Part shown: piece by piece, positions 1 through 7,990 of the stretch
Layout of the letters: each line of letters starts with the position of its first letter
Numbering within the stretch: position 1 is the first letter of the stretch
From: Xanthomonas cucurbitae
GTDB taxonomy: Bacteria > Pseudomonadota > Gammaproteobacteria > Xanthomonadales > Xanthomonadaceae
Reading direction: 5' to 3'
Length of the DNA stretch: 41,554 nt
Assembly (NCBI RefSeq): GCF_002939885.1
Contig: NZ_MDED01000012.1
Span: 71,632-113,185, forward strand
Made by a program: the position numbers and the translations under genes
The notes under the pieces: generated by a model
Databases searched by the model: none
The model's input: only the letters and a program-made list of their open reading frames with translations
Told to the model about the DNA's origin: nothing

Positions 1-505
1 TCCGCCGCACCTTGGCCGGGGTGTTGTAGCCCTCGATCTGCAGATACCACACGCCGACTACGCCCGGCTTGATTTTCACTTTCGGGGCATCCTTGCGCAC
101 GCCCGACAAGCTGGCTGCATCGGTCTGTTCCCATTCCTGGCCATTGGCCAGGGAGTAGACACGGCCCTTGGAAAACCCCTTGAACTCACCCACGATGCTG
201 CTTTCGATCGGCTCCTTGCTGCCGAAGTCGAAGAAGCCGCGGTTCTTGACGATGATCTCCTGGCGGCCGGCTTCCTTGGCTTGCTCGACCACCACGGCGG
301 CCTCCTTGGCAACCTTGCCCTGCAACCAATTGTTGAGCGCGGCCAGTTCGCTGGCGCTGAGCTTGTCCAGGCCGGCGGCCTTGAACTGCTCGGCGCTCAT
401 CTGCGACTGCAGGTCGCCCTGTACGGCGCTTTGGGCCAGCGCGGGTGTGGCGGTCAACGCAAGGGTCAGGCAGACCAGCAGAGGAATGCGGCGCGCGAGC
501 GACAT
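1..505 (-). CDS. exported protein of unknown function (3' end outside window)
   Basis: The reading frame is open from an ATG at 505 to the window edge, giving about 168 residues without a stop. The N-terminus has a classic Sec signal peptide: a basic start (SLARR), a hydrophobic stretch, and an Ala-x-Ala site ending in PALAQ near residue 24. The mature part is hydrophilic and begins with a segment rich in leucine, serine and alanine (LDKLSASELAALNNWLQGKV), followed by a beta-rich part with several glycines and aromatic residues. An in-frame ATG at 514 is possible, but 505 gives the more ordinary signal peptide. I do not recognise a family with confidence; a periplasmic location is inferred from the signal peptide only. 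It lies downstream of pqqE on the same strand, with about 50 nt between them, and could be read through from the pqq operon. Confidence 0.7.
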   Translation of the reverse strand, partial: MSLARRIPLLVCLTLALTATPALAQSAVQGDLQSQMSAEQFKAAGLDKLSASELAALNNWLQGKVAKEAAVVVEQAKEAGRQEIIVKNRGFFDFGSKEPIESSIVGEFKGFSKGRVYSLANGQEWEQTDAASLSGVRKDAPKVKIKPGVVGVWYLQIEGYNTPAKVRR

Positions 506-557
506 GGGAGCCATCCGTCAGTAGGAGACCGCTAGTGTAGACGCTGTCGGGGGGCGT

Positions 558-1691
558 CTAGTCCGGCGTGAGGTCGGCCATGGAAGCTACGCGTTCGGCG
601 CGTACCGGGCGGCGGTAGACCAACGCCGGTGCCACCGCCGCGGCTTCGCGTTCGGCAATGGCGCGCACCTGCGCATGCGCGGGCGCGCGCTCGCACACCG
701 GGTCCAGCGTGGCGGCGTCGCCGCTGAGCGCCAGCGCCTGGCAGCGACAGCCGCCCCAGTCGATCTCGCGCTTGGGGCAACCCTGGCACACCTCCGGCAT
801 CCACGCGGTGCCGCGAAACCGCACGAAGGCGTCGCCGTGGTTCCAGATTTCGGCCAGCGTATGATCGCGCAGGTTGTCGAAGCGCATGCCTTCGATGGTT
901 TCGGCCGCATGGCAGGGCAGCACGTCGCCGCGCGGAGAAATGTTGACGAAGCGCTGGCCCCAGCCGCCCATGCAGGGCTTGGGCTGGCGTGCGTAATAGT
1001 CGGGGGTGACCAAGTCGATCGCCAGGCGGTCGCCAAGTTCGCGCCGTGCGGCCTCTACGGCCGCAATGGTGCCCATCACCTGCGCACGGCTGGGCATCAA
1101 GGCCGCACGATTGCGCAGGCCCCAGCCGTAATACTGGGTGTGGGCCACTTCGATGCGCTCGGCTTGCCATTCCAGCGCCAGCGCAATCATCTGTGGCACC
1201 CGTTCGGCGTTATGCCGGTGCAGCACCGCGTTGAGCGTCAGCGGCAGGCCGCGCGCACGCACGGCGGCTGCGAATTCGCGCTTCCTGGACAGGCTGTTGC
1301 GATACCCGGCAATGCGATCGGCACCGGCCGGGTCCACGTCCTGTACGCTCAACTGCACGTGCTCCAGCCCGGCCGCTTGCAACTGGTCCAGCATCGGCTC
1401 GCCGCCGGCCACGCCGGAGGTGATGAGGTTGCTGTACAGGCCAAGTGCGCGCGCGTGCGCCACCAGCTCTGGTAGGTCCTTGCGCAGCATCGGTTCGCCA
1501 CCGGAAAAATGCGCCTGCAACACGCCCATGTCGGCGGCCTGCTGCAGCAGCGAACGCCAACCGTCGGTATCCATCTCTTCACGCAGTGCAGCCAGCGCAA
1601 TCGGGTTGGAGCAGTACGGGCACGCCAACGGGCAGCGGTGGGTCAGCTCCAGCAGCACGGACAGCGGCGGTGGCGGCACGGCGCTGCTCAT
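558..1691 (-). CDS. pqqE: PqqE, radical SAM PqqA peptide cyclase
   Basis: This 377-residue protein makes the first carbon-carbon cross-link in PQQ synthesis, between Glu and Tyr side chains of the PqqA peptide held by PqqD. The radical SAM cysteine motif is visible near the N-terminus (C20, C24, C27 in [10 protein letters not shown]). A C-terminal SPASM-type region with several cysteines follows (around [21 protein letters not shown] and GGCRCQ) and would bind auxiliary iron-sulfur clusters. The ATG at 1691 overlaps the pqqD stop (ATGA), so the longer open frame upstream is not coding in this frame. The length matches the family. It is the last recognised gene of the pqq operon; no pqqF or pqqG peptidase gene follows it. 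Confidence 0.96.
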   Translation of the reverse strand: MSSAVPPPPLSVLLELTHRCPLACPYCSNPIALAALREEMDTDGWRSLLQQAADMGVLQAHFSGGEPMLRKDLPELVAHARALGLYSNLITSGVAGGEPMLDQLQAAGLEHVQLSVQDVDPAGADRIAGYRNSLSRKREFAAAVRARGLPLTLNAVLHRHNAERVPQMIALALEWQAERIEVAHTQYYGWGLRNRAALMPSRAQVMGTIAAVEAARRELGDRLAIDLVTPDYYARQPKPCMGGWGQRFVNISPRGDVLPCHAAETIEGMRFDNLRDHTLAEIWNHGDAFVRFRGTAWMPEVCQGCPKREIDWGGCRCQALALSGDAATLDPVCERAPAHAQVRAIAEREAAAVAPALVYRRPVRAERVASMADLTPD

Positions 1692-1966
1692 AGTTTCAGC
1701 AAACGCTTCTGATGCAGGGTGGCGGTGAGTTCGATCACGTCGGCCTCGATCTGCGCAGGGTCTGCGTCGAATTCGGCTGCCAGCTCCTGCGCAATCTGCG
1801 CCAGCGAGCGCGTCCCGTCGAAACGTTGCGCCACCACCAAGGCGATCTCGTCCAGTTCGACCACGCGCTCGGGTGCGAGCAGCACCCATTGATCGCGTGC
1901 GCGGTCGTGCTGCAGGCGCACGCCTGCGCGCAGGGCCGGCTGGCTGTCGTGGGCGATGCTGCTCAC
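1688..1966 (-). CDS. pqqD: PqqD, PqqA-binding chaperone
   Basis: This 92-residue protein is the peptide chaperone (RiPP recognition element) that presents PqqA to PqqE. I chose the GTG at 1966 because it overlaps the pqqC stop codon (GTGA) and gives the usual family length; the longer upstream extension only overlaps pqqC. Typical PqqD features are present: an early [15 protein letters not shown] segment, then a helical [17 protein letters not shown] stretch and a C-terminal helix ending in a short basic tail. Its stop overlaps the pqqE start by 4 nt, so the two products are probably made in coupled fashion, which suits the PqqD-PqqE complex. Confidence 0.93.
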   Translation of the reverse strand: MSSIAHDSQPALRAGVRLQHDRARDQWVLLAPERVVELDEIALVVAQRFDGTRSLAQIAQELAAEFDADPAQIEADVIELTATLHQKRLLKL

Positions 1967-2715
1967 GCGGCGGCCCGGCTGGCAGCGCGGTCGGGGACGA
2001 ACGCATCCGGCCAGATGATGCCCGGCGTGACGTAGGCCAGGTGCAAGGCGTCCAGCTGCGCCCACAGCACCGAGCACTTGAAGTGCAGTGCCGCCTTGAC
2101 CAACTGCTGCTTGTCCACCGTATCGGCATGCTGTTTGACGTAATCCAGCGCGAAATCCGAATCGCGCGGTGCCTCGGTCAGGCGATGCTCGAAGTAGGCC
2201 AAGGCCTCGGGAGAGACGAAGTCGTAGTGCTTGAGCATGCCGGCCACGCGCTGGCCGATGATGTTGGGCGCGAACAACTCGGTGAGCGAGGAGGCAATCG
2301 CTTCGAGCAGGCTCTTCTCGCGCACGAACTGCAGATACGCCTGCACCGCGAAGCGCGTGCCCGGCAGCAGTGCGCGTCCGGATTCGACCAGGTGGCGGTC
2401 CAGGCCCAGCGCGTCGGTCAGATGCAGCCAGCGCGCGATGCCGCCATCGGCGGCGCTGTTGCCGTCATGGTCGAGGATGCGCTGGCGCCAGATGCGGCGC
2501 AGCCCCGGGTCTTCCATGCGCGCCAGGATCGCCGCGTCCTTCAAGGGGATACAGCGTTGGTATTCGAAGCGGTTAAGCGCCCAGGCCTGCACCTGGCCGC
2601 GGTCGAGCCTGCCATCGTGCAGCAGTGCATGGAACGGGTGCTGGTCGTGATACAGGCGCGCGCCGATGGTGCGCAGGTCCGCTTCCAGTTGGTCCGGGGT
2701 GAGCAGGGCGGTCAC
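1963..2715 (-). CDS. pqqC: PqqC, pyrroloquinoline-quinone synthase
   Basis: This 250-residue, cofactor-free oxidase carries out the final ring closure and eight-electron oxidation that produces PQQ. The sequence has the TENA/PqqC-type all-helical character, with the HDQHPFH and [16 protein letters not shown] segments of the family near the N-terminus. The start is a GTG at 2715, overlapping the pqqB stop (GTGA); its own stop overlaps the pqqD GTG. Length is normal for PqqC. Two consecutive genes in this operon thus use GTG starts inside 4-nt overlaps, which suggests translational coupling rather than independent initiation. Confidence 0.96.
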   Translation of the reverse strand: MTALLTPDQLEADLRTIGARLYHDQHPFHALLHDGRLDRGQVQAWALNRFEYQRCIPLKDAAILARMEDPGLRRIWRQRILDHDGNSAADGGIARWLHLTDALGLDRHLVESGRALLPGTRFAVQAYLQFVREKSLLEAIASSLTELFAPNIIGQRVAGMLKHYDFVSPEALAYFEHRLTEAPRDSDFALDYVKQHADTVDKQQLVKAALHFKCSVLWAQLDALHLAYVTPGIIWPDAFVPDRAASRAAA

Positions 2716-3611
2716 AGGGTGATCTCCAGGCCATCGTGCGCAACTTCCCAGCCGTTGGCGCGCGCGTTGGCGTATTCGGGCGAATGGAGATCGAGTACGG
2801 GATTGGTGGTGTTGATGTGGATGAAGATCTTGCGCGCCACATCGAGCGGCGCGAACGCGGCCATGGTGCCTTCCGGGCCATCGATGCTCAGATGGCCCAT
2901 GCGCTGGCCGGTTTTCTGGCTGACGCCCAGCTGCACCATTTCATCGTCGCGCCACAGCGTGCCGTCGAAGAACACCAGTTCGGCGCCGCGCAGACGCGTG
3001 CGCAGCGCATCGGTCATGGCCGCGCAGCCGGGTATGTAGTGCACGCGGTGGCGGCCATCGTCGATGGTCAGGCCCAGGGTTTCTTCATTGGAACCGGCCA
3101 GGTCGCCGCCACTGCGCGATTCCATGAACAGCGGAACCTTGCCCGGTACCGAAAATGGCGTCAGTTGCAGGCCCAGCAGTGCCAGTGGCGTGTCCAGTGC
3201 AAAGGGCTGGCGCGACACGTAGTGCGGATTGAGGGCGTCGAAGATCGGGTTCTGCGCCAGCAGGTCGAGTACGCGGCTGCTGGCATGCAGCGAAAATTCC
3301 TGGCTCTCGCGCATCGACAGCAGCCCGGCGATATGGTCGATCTCGCCGCTGGTTAGCAGCACCGCTTCGATCGGCGAATGCCGCAGGCCCTGCTGCGGCC
3401 ACAGCGCGGGCGTTGCAAGCAGCTGCTGGCGAAAATCGGGGGAGGCATTGACCAGCACCCAATGGTGCCCATCGGCACTCACGGCGATGCTGGCCTGCGT
3501 GCGACGCTGGGCACCGTCGACTTGTTGCCACGCCCGCCGGCTGGCGGGCGTGTGGCAATTCCATTGCGGGTGCCCACCGCCGGCCGCCGATCCCAGGACA
3601 ATGATGCGCAT
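2712..3611 (-). CDS. pqqB: PqqB, metallo-beta-lactamase-fold PQQ biosynthesis protein
   Basis: This 299-residue protein is required for efficient PQQ production; the family has a metallo-beta-lactamase fold and has been linked to hydroxylation of the PqqA-derived tyrosine. The N-terminus MRIIVLGSAAGGGHPQWNC is diagnostic for PqqB, and the central LLTSGEIDHIAGLLSMRE segment corresponds to the metal-binding region of the fold. The C-terminus contains IHINTTNPVLD, also typical. The ATG at 3611 has no obvious Shine-Dalgarno sequence. It follows pqqA after 79 nt and overlaps pqqC by 4 nt. Confidence 0.96.
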   Translation of the reverse strand: MRIIVLGSAAGGGHPQWNCHTPASRRAWQQVDGAQRRTQASIAVSADGHHWVLVNASPDFRQQLLATPALWPQQGLRHSPIEAVLLTSGEIDHIAGLLSMRESQEFSLHASSRVLDLLAQNPIFDALNPHYVSRQPFALDTPLALLGLQLTPFSVPGKVPLFMESRSGGDLAGSNEETLGLTIDDGRHRVHYIPGCAAMTDALRTRLRGAELVFFDGTLWRDDEMVQLGVSQKTGQRMGHLSIDGPEGTMAAFAPLDVARKIFIHINTTNPVLDLHSPEYANARANGWEVAHDGLEITL

Positions 3612-3690
3612 GGAGAGCTGTTACCTACACTGCCGACAAGCGCCGGTCATGCATCGAAGGGAAGGGCGGTAGCGCCTGTGCGTGGCCGGA

Positions 3691-3771
3691 TCAAAACTCG
3701 CCAGAGACGTAGCAGTTGATTTCGGCGCCGCAGTTGACTTCACGCACTACCGGCTTTTTCCAGGTCTTCAT
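3691..3771 (-). CDS. pqqA: PqqA, PQQ precursor peptide
   Basis: This 26-residue peptide is the substrate from which PQQ is made: the Glu and Tyr of an E-x3-Y motif are cross-linked and excised. The motif is visible as E17 and Y21 (EINCY). The N-terminus MKTWKKPVVREV resembles PqqA peptides of gammaproteobacteria. A strong ribosome binding site (GAGGTGA, 4 nt before the ATG) precedes it, in keeping with the need for a large supply of precursor. It is first in the operon, and the operon promoter should lie in the region shared with relA. Two cysteines (C14, C20), one directly beside the reactive tyrosine, are a detail worth noting. Confidence 0.93.
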   Translation of the reverse strand: MKTWKKPVVREVNCGAEINCYVSGEF

Positions 3772-4076
3772 CGGCTCACCTCGTAGTTGATGGGGGAACG
3801 CCACCGCAGCGGGATGCCGTGGGGGCGTCCATGGAGCATAGGCAGGCGGCTAGGCCGAGTTGTAAAGGGCACGTAAAAACACGCGCTTGCGCAATGTGCG
3901 GCGTGCAGCGATGTGCGCGAGGTCTCATGCAAGCGTGGCCAGCCAACGCCTTGCCGGATGAACCGGGCATCCGCGCAGCGGTGGCCACGCCGCGCGGCAT
4001 CCGCAACACCGTGCGTTGTGGGGATGGTGACGCGCACGTTACCGTACACATCAGTCTCCATGAATGTCGCCTGCCC
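3772..4076. other. divergent intergenic region pqqA / relA
   Basis: About 300 nt separate the pqqA start from the chosen relA start. The region must hold the pqq promoter and probably the relA promoter. I could not find a convincing -35/-10 pair in either direction. The relA frame stays open back to 3819, so part of this stretch would be coding if relA starts earlier (for example the ATG at 3927). The segment 3865-3890 is the most AT-rich part and is a reasonable place for promoter elements. Confidence 0.4.
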
Positions 4077-6248
4077 GTGTCCACTGCTGTGACCAGTTCT
4101 TCGCTCGATTGCCTGCACGCCTTGCTGCAGCGTCCGGCTGTCGCGTCGATCGCCCCTGCACTGCGCGAGGCCTTGGCACAGGCCTGGCAGCATGCGCCGC
4201 CCGCCGCGCCCGCCGCCGGGTCGTGGACCTTGCTGAGCGATACGCTGGATGCGTTGGCCTTGCTGGCCGCTGATGAAGCCACCCTGATCGCGGCACTGCT
4301 GTTCGACCTGCCCAGCCTGCGCGCCTGCGTTGCCGGCCTGCCGTGGCAACCGGCCGAGCGCCGCGTGGCGGTGGAGGGCCTGCTGGATGGTCTGGACGCT
4401 GCCGATCAGGTGTGGGCGCTGCACGCCGGGCGCGATGCCGGGCGCAACAGCGAAGGCCTGCGACGGCTGCTGCTGTCGATCATCCACGACCTGCGCGTGG
4501 TGCCAATCCTGCTGGCACGGCAGCTGGCACGCATGCGCGTGGCCGACCGCCTCAGCGAAGATCAGCGCCGCGCGCTGGCCCAGCTCACCCGCGACATCCA
4601 TGCGCCGCTGGCCAACCGGCTGGGGATCTGGCAGGTCAAGTGGGAGCTGGAAGACCTGGCGTTCCGGCACCTGGAGCCGGAGACCTATCGCCGCATCGCG
4701 CGCGAGGTGGACGAAACCCGCATCGCGCGCGAGCGCTACATCGACGCGGTCAAACGCACCCTGTTCGATGCATTGGCCCAGCAAGGCCTGCGCGCAGAGG
4801 TCAGCGGCAGGCCCAAGCATATCTACAGCATCTGGCGGAAGATGCAGAAAAAGCGCCTGTCCTTCGACCAGCTCTACGACGTCCGCGCGGTGCGGGTGAT
4901 GGTGGACGACGTGGCTGCCTGCTATGCGGCGCTGGGTGCGGTGCATTCGCTGTGGACGCCGGTGCCCAGCGAGTTCGACGACTACATCGCCAGGCCCAAG
5001 GCCAACGACTATCGCTCGCTGCACACCGCCGTGGTCGGCCCGGAAGGGCGCACCATCGAAATCCAGATCCGCACCCACCAGATGCACGCCCAGGCCGAGC
5101 TCGGCGTGGCCGCGCACTGGAAATACAAGGAGGGCGGCAAGGGCGCCGAAAAGGCCTTCGACCGCAAGATCCTGTGGATGCGCCAGCTGCTGGAGCAGGT
5201 GCAGGAGGGCGACCATGGCGAGCTGGCCGGCGCGCTGGATGCCGAGCTGATCGAAGACCGTGTGTATGCATTGACCCCCAAGGGCGAGGTGATCGATCTG
5301 CCGCAGGGCGCCACCCCGCTGGATTTTGCGTACCACGTGCACACCATGGTGGGGCACCGCTGCCGTGGTGCGCGGGTCAATGACCGGATCGTGCCGCTGA
5401 CCTACCGGCTGCGCAGTGGCGACCGCGTGGAGATCATGACCGCCAAGGAAGCGGACCCGCGCCGCGACTGGCTGCTGGCCGCCAACGGCTTCCTGGCCAG
5501 CGGGCGTTCGCGCGACAAGGTGCGTGCCTGGTTCCACAAGCTCGACCGCGCCCGCAACGTGCAGGCCGGCAAGGAACTGCTCGACCGCGAACTCAAGCGG
5601 CTGGGCCTGCAGCAGGCCGACCTGGGCGTGGCGACGCGCAAGTTTCACGCCGATAGCGTGGATGATCTCTATATCCAGGTGGCGCTGGGCGACACCGGCC
5701 CCAACCAGGTCAGCCGTGCGCTGTTGGAAGCCGAGCGCGCCGCCTCGCAGCCGGCAGTGCCTGCGCCGCCGCGTCCGACCGCGCGCCGCGAGGGGCTGGG
5801 CAAGTCCAAGTTCACCGTGCAGGGCGTGGGCAATTTGCTGGTGCAGCTGGCGCGGTGCTGCCAGCCGGTGGCCGGCGAGCCGATTGCCGGTTACCTCACC
5901 CGCGGCCGTGGCATTACCGTGCACCGTAGCGACTGCGTGGCGCTGGCGCGGCTGGCAGCGGCGCATCCGCAGCGCGTGCTGCCGGTGGAATGGGGCAAGG
6001 CGGGCAGCGGCTATGAAGTGGATGTGCAGGTGCGCGCGGTGGACCGGCGCTGGTTGCTCAAGGACATCACCAACCTGATCGCGCAGGAAGACGCGCACGT
6101 GCTGGAGATCAACAGCGACAACGTGCGCGATACCGGGCGGGCGCAGCTGCGCCTGCGGCTCAAGGTCAGCGACTACGACCAGTTGTCGGCGCTGCTGGGC
6201 AAGCTGGATGCCTTGCCCGGCGTGAACGAAGTGCGGCGGCTGGGCTGA
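4077..6248 (+). CDS. relA: RelA-type (p)ppGpp synthetase
   Basis: The product makes (p)ppGpp from ATP and GTP/GDP when amino acids run short, acting at the ribosome. In order, the 723-residue form shows a degenerate HD hydrolase domain (IIHDLRVVPILLARQLARMR, about residues 135-160), the synthetase domain (RPKHIYSIWRKMQ to AELGVAAHWKYKEGG, about 240-360), a TGS domain (DRVYALTPKGEVIDLP onward, about 395-455), a Cys-containing segment (CCQP, GRGITVHRSDC) and a C-terminal ACT domain. The synthetase has the EFDD motif (E299) typical of monofunctional RelA rather than the RFKD of SpoT. The start is uncertain: GTG 4077 gives a normal family length, but the frame is open to 3819 and no clear ribosome binding site decides it. 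Confidence 0.93.
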   Translation: MSTAVTSSSLDCLHALLQRPAVASIAPALREALAQAWQHAPPAAPAAGSWTLLSDTLDALALLAADEATLIAALLFDLPSLRACVAGLPWQPAERRVAVEGLLDGLDAADQVWALHAGRDAGRNSEGLRRLLLSIIHDLRVVPILLARQLARMRVADRLSEDQRRALAQLTRDIHAPLANRLGIWQVKWELEDLAFRHLEPETYRRIAREVDETRIARERYIDAVKRTLFDALAQQGLRAEVSGRPKHIYSIWRKMQKKRLSFDQLYDVRAVRVMVDDVAACYAALGAVHSLWTPVPSEFDDYIARPKANDYRSLHTAVVGPEGRTIEIQIRTHQMHAQAELGVAAHWKYKEGGKGAEKAFDRKILWMRQLLEQVQEGDHGELAGALDAELIEDRVYALTPKGEVIDLPQGATPLDFAYHVHTMVGHRCRGARVNDRIVPLTYRLRSGDRVEIMTAKEADPRRDWLLAANGFLASGRSRDKVRAWFHKLDRARNVQAGKELLDRELKRLGLQQADLGVATRKFHADSVDDLYIQVALGDTGPNQVSRALLEAERAASQPAVPAPPRPTARREGLGKSKFTVQGVGNLLVQLARCCQPVAGEPIAGYLTRGRGITVHRSDCVALARLAAAHPQRVLPVEWGKAGSGYEVDVQVRAVDRRWLLKDITNLIAQEDAHVLEINSDNVRDTGRAQLRLRLKVSDYDQLSALLGKLDALPGVNEVRRLG

Positions 6249-6283
6249 GCGGCCGGCACGACCGCAGCGTACTCGCCGCAACG

Positions 6284-6311
6284 ATTCCCGATTCCCGATT
6301 CTCTATTCCCG
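6284..6311. repeat. short tandem repeat, 7-nt ATTCCCG units
   Basis: Four consecutive heptamers, ATTCCCG, ATTCCCG, ATTCTCT and ATTCCCG, lie in the gap between relA and the next gene. Three are identical and one differs at two positions. Similar GATTCCCG/CGGGAATC strings are frequent in Xanthomonas intergenic DNA. No function can be read from the sequence. Confidence 0.7.
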
Positions 6312-6399
6312 AACAACCCACACCGCCTTCGCAACGCCCCGTTACCATGGCCGGGTGAACGCGCCCCCGTCAGGTCGCGCCAAGGATGGACGCCACCCC

Positions 6400-7914
6400 A
6401 TGTTTTCGCTGCCGCGCTGGGCCAGGTCTGCGCGCCTCTGGGCGCCGTTGCGCAATCGTGCGCTGTGGCGTGTGGCAATGCTGTCGTGCGCCTGCCTGGT
6501 GGTGAGCGCGGTGGTGTTGCGCAAGCCGCTGGCCGACTGGTTGTGGCCGGAAAGCCGCATCCAGCAGTTGCTGCAGCGTGGCGATACGGCATTGGCGCGT
6601 GGCCAGCTCAGCGTTGCCGATGGCAACGGTGCGCGCGAATTGTATGCCGCCGCGCTGGCGCTGGATGGTGACCGCAGCGAGGCGCGCGCCGGACTGGCGC
6701 GGACAGGGGCGGCCGCGGTGGTGCAGGCGCGTGCGGCCATCGCCGCCGGTGACGCAGCGGCCGCCCAGCGCGCGCTGGCATTGGCGGATGTGCTGCAAGT
6801 GCCGCAGGCGCAGATCGCACCGGTTGCGGTGCATCTGCGCCAACTGCAGGCGCAGCGGGCGGGGCTGGATGCCATGCTGGCCCGCGCGGTGGCGGCGCAG
6901 CAGCAAGGCCGCCTGGATGGCACGCCGGACAGTGCGCTGCCGCTGTTCCAACGCATCCTGGCCCTGGCGCCGGAGCGGACCGATGCGCTGGAAGGGCGCG
7001 AGGATGCCTTGACCGACCTGTTGGCGCAGGCGCGCCAGGCCCTGGCCCGCGACGCATTTGGCGAGGCGGCCGGGTTGCTGGCGGCGGCCAGGGTGTATGA
7101 CGCCGGGCACGTGGATCTGCCCTCGACCGAGGGGCACTACCACCGTCTGCTGGACCTGCGCCGGCAACGTGCCGAGGGGCTGCTGCGGCGTGGCCGCCTG
7201 GCGCCGGCCGCGCGCGATTTCGGGGCAGTATTGGCGGCCGAGCCGGAGGATGCTGGCGCGCGTCGCGGGCTTGATCGGGTGGCCGGCGAATACGCCGCAC
7301 AGGCCACACGACAGGCAGCGGATTTCCGCTTCGACCAGGCCGCGCAGTCGCTGCGCCAGGCGCAGGAGCTGGCGCCTGGGCAGCTGGCGATCGTGCAGGC
7401 CGAGCAGGCCATCGCGCGCGCGCGCGAGGCGCAACGCGGACCTGCCGCCGGCTTGTCGCGCGGGCTTCGCGAGCGCCGCCTGCGTGCGCTGCTGCAACGC
7501 GCCGTCGAGGCTCAGGCGCGCCAGCAGTGGATGACGCCGCCCGGTGCCAGCGCCTACGATGCCGTGCGCGCCGCGCAAGCCCTGGCGCCACGCGATCCGC
7601 GCGTGCTGCAGGCGGCCGCGCGCGTGGCGCCCGCCAGCCGGCGCTGTTTCGAGGACGAACTGCGCGACAACCGTTTGCGCGCCGCGCGCGGCTGCCTGGA
7701 TGCGTGGCAGGCACTGACCCCCGATGGCGATGCGGTGGCCGGCGCACGCCGCCGCCTGGCGCAGCGCTGGATCGCCGTCGGCAGCGAGCGGTTGGGCCAG
7801 GAAGATGCGGCGTTCGCGCGACGTGCGCAGGAGCAGGCGCGTCAATTGGATCCCGGCCTGCCGGAGCTGGCCGAGTTCACGCGCAGGGTCAGGGCGGTGA
7901 CCGAGCAGCGCTGA
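6400..7914 (+). CDS. membrane-anchored helical-repeat protein of unknown function
   Basis: From the ATG at 6400 the product has 504 residues; an in-frame GTG at 6355 would add 15. A basic N-terminus (LPRWARSARLWAPLRNR) is followed by one membrane segment (about residues 25-42, AMLSCACLVVSAVVL), so the bulk should lie in the periplasm on a single anchor. The rest is almost entirely alanine-, leucine-, arginine- and glutamine-rich helix, with TPR-like periodicity such as ALFQRILALAPERTDALEGRE and DFGAVLAAEPEDAGARRGLDRV. I do not recognise a catalytic domain. It follows relA by about 150 nt on the same strand and converges on a glycosyltransferase gene. A scaffold or complex-assembly role is only a guess from the repeats. 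Confidence 0.75.
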   Translation: MFSLPRWARSARLWAPLRNRALWRVAMLSCACLVVSAVVLRKPLADWLWPESRIQQLLQRGDTALARGQLSVADGNGARELYAAALALDGDRSEARAGLARTGAAAVVQARAAIAAGDAAAAQRALALADVLQVPQAQIAPVAVHLRQLQAQRAGLDAMLARAVAAQQQGRLDGTPDSALPLFQRILALAPERTDALEGREDALTDLLAQARQALARDAFGEAAGLLAAARVYDAGHVDLPSTEGHYHRLLDLRRQRAEGLLRRGRLAPAARDFGAVLAAEPEDAGARRGLDRVAGEYAAQATRQAADFRFDQAAQSLRQAQELAPGQLAIVQAEQAIARAREAQRGPAAGLSRGLRERRLRALLQRAVEAQARQQWMTPPGASAYDAVRAAQALAPRDPRVLQAAARVAPASRRCFEDELRDNRLRAARGCLDAWQALTPDGDAVAGARRRLAQRWIAVGSERLGQEDAAFARRAQEQARQLDPGLPELAEFTRRVRAVTEQR

Positions 7915-7933
7915 TGGGTTCACACATCGCCGC

Positions 7934-7953
7934 CGCCGGCTGTGTATCCGGCG
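7934..7953. terminator. weak hairpin between convergent genes
   Basis: A 6-bp GC stem (CGCCGG / CCGGCG) with an 8-nt loop lies between the stop codons of two convergent genes (7914 and 7991). There is no T-run on either side, so it is at best a weak bidirectional terminator. Confidence 0.25.
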
Positions 7954-7990
7954 ATGGGCCGAGCCAACACGGCCAGCTCAATCTGCCGGC

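Noticed and set aside
3768..6281. 837-codon minus-strand open frame opposite relA
   Set aside because: It is a shadow of relA, without recognisable motifs and running into the pqqA start region.
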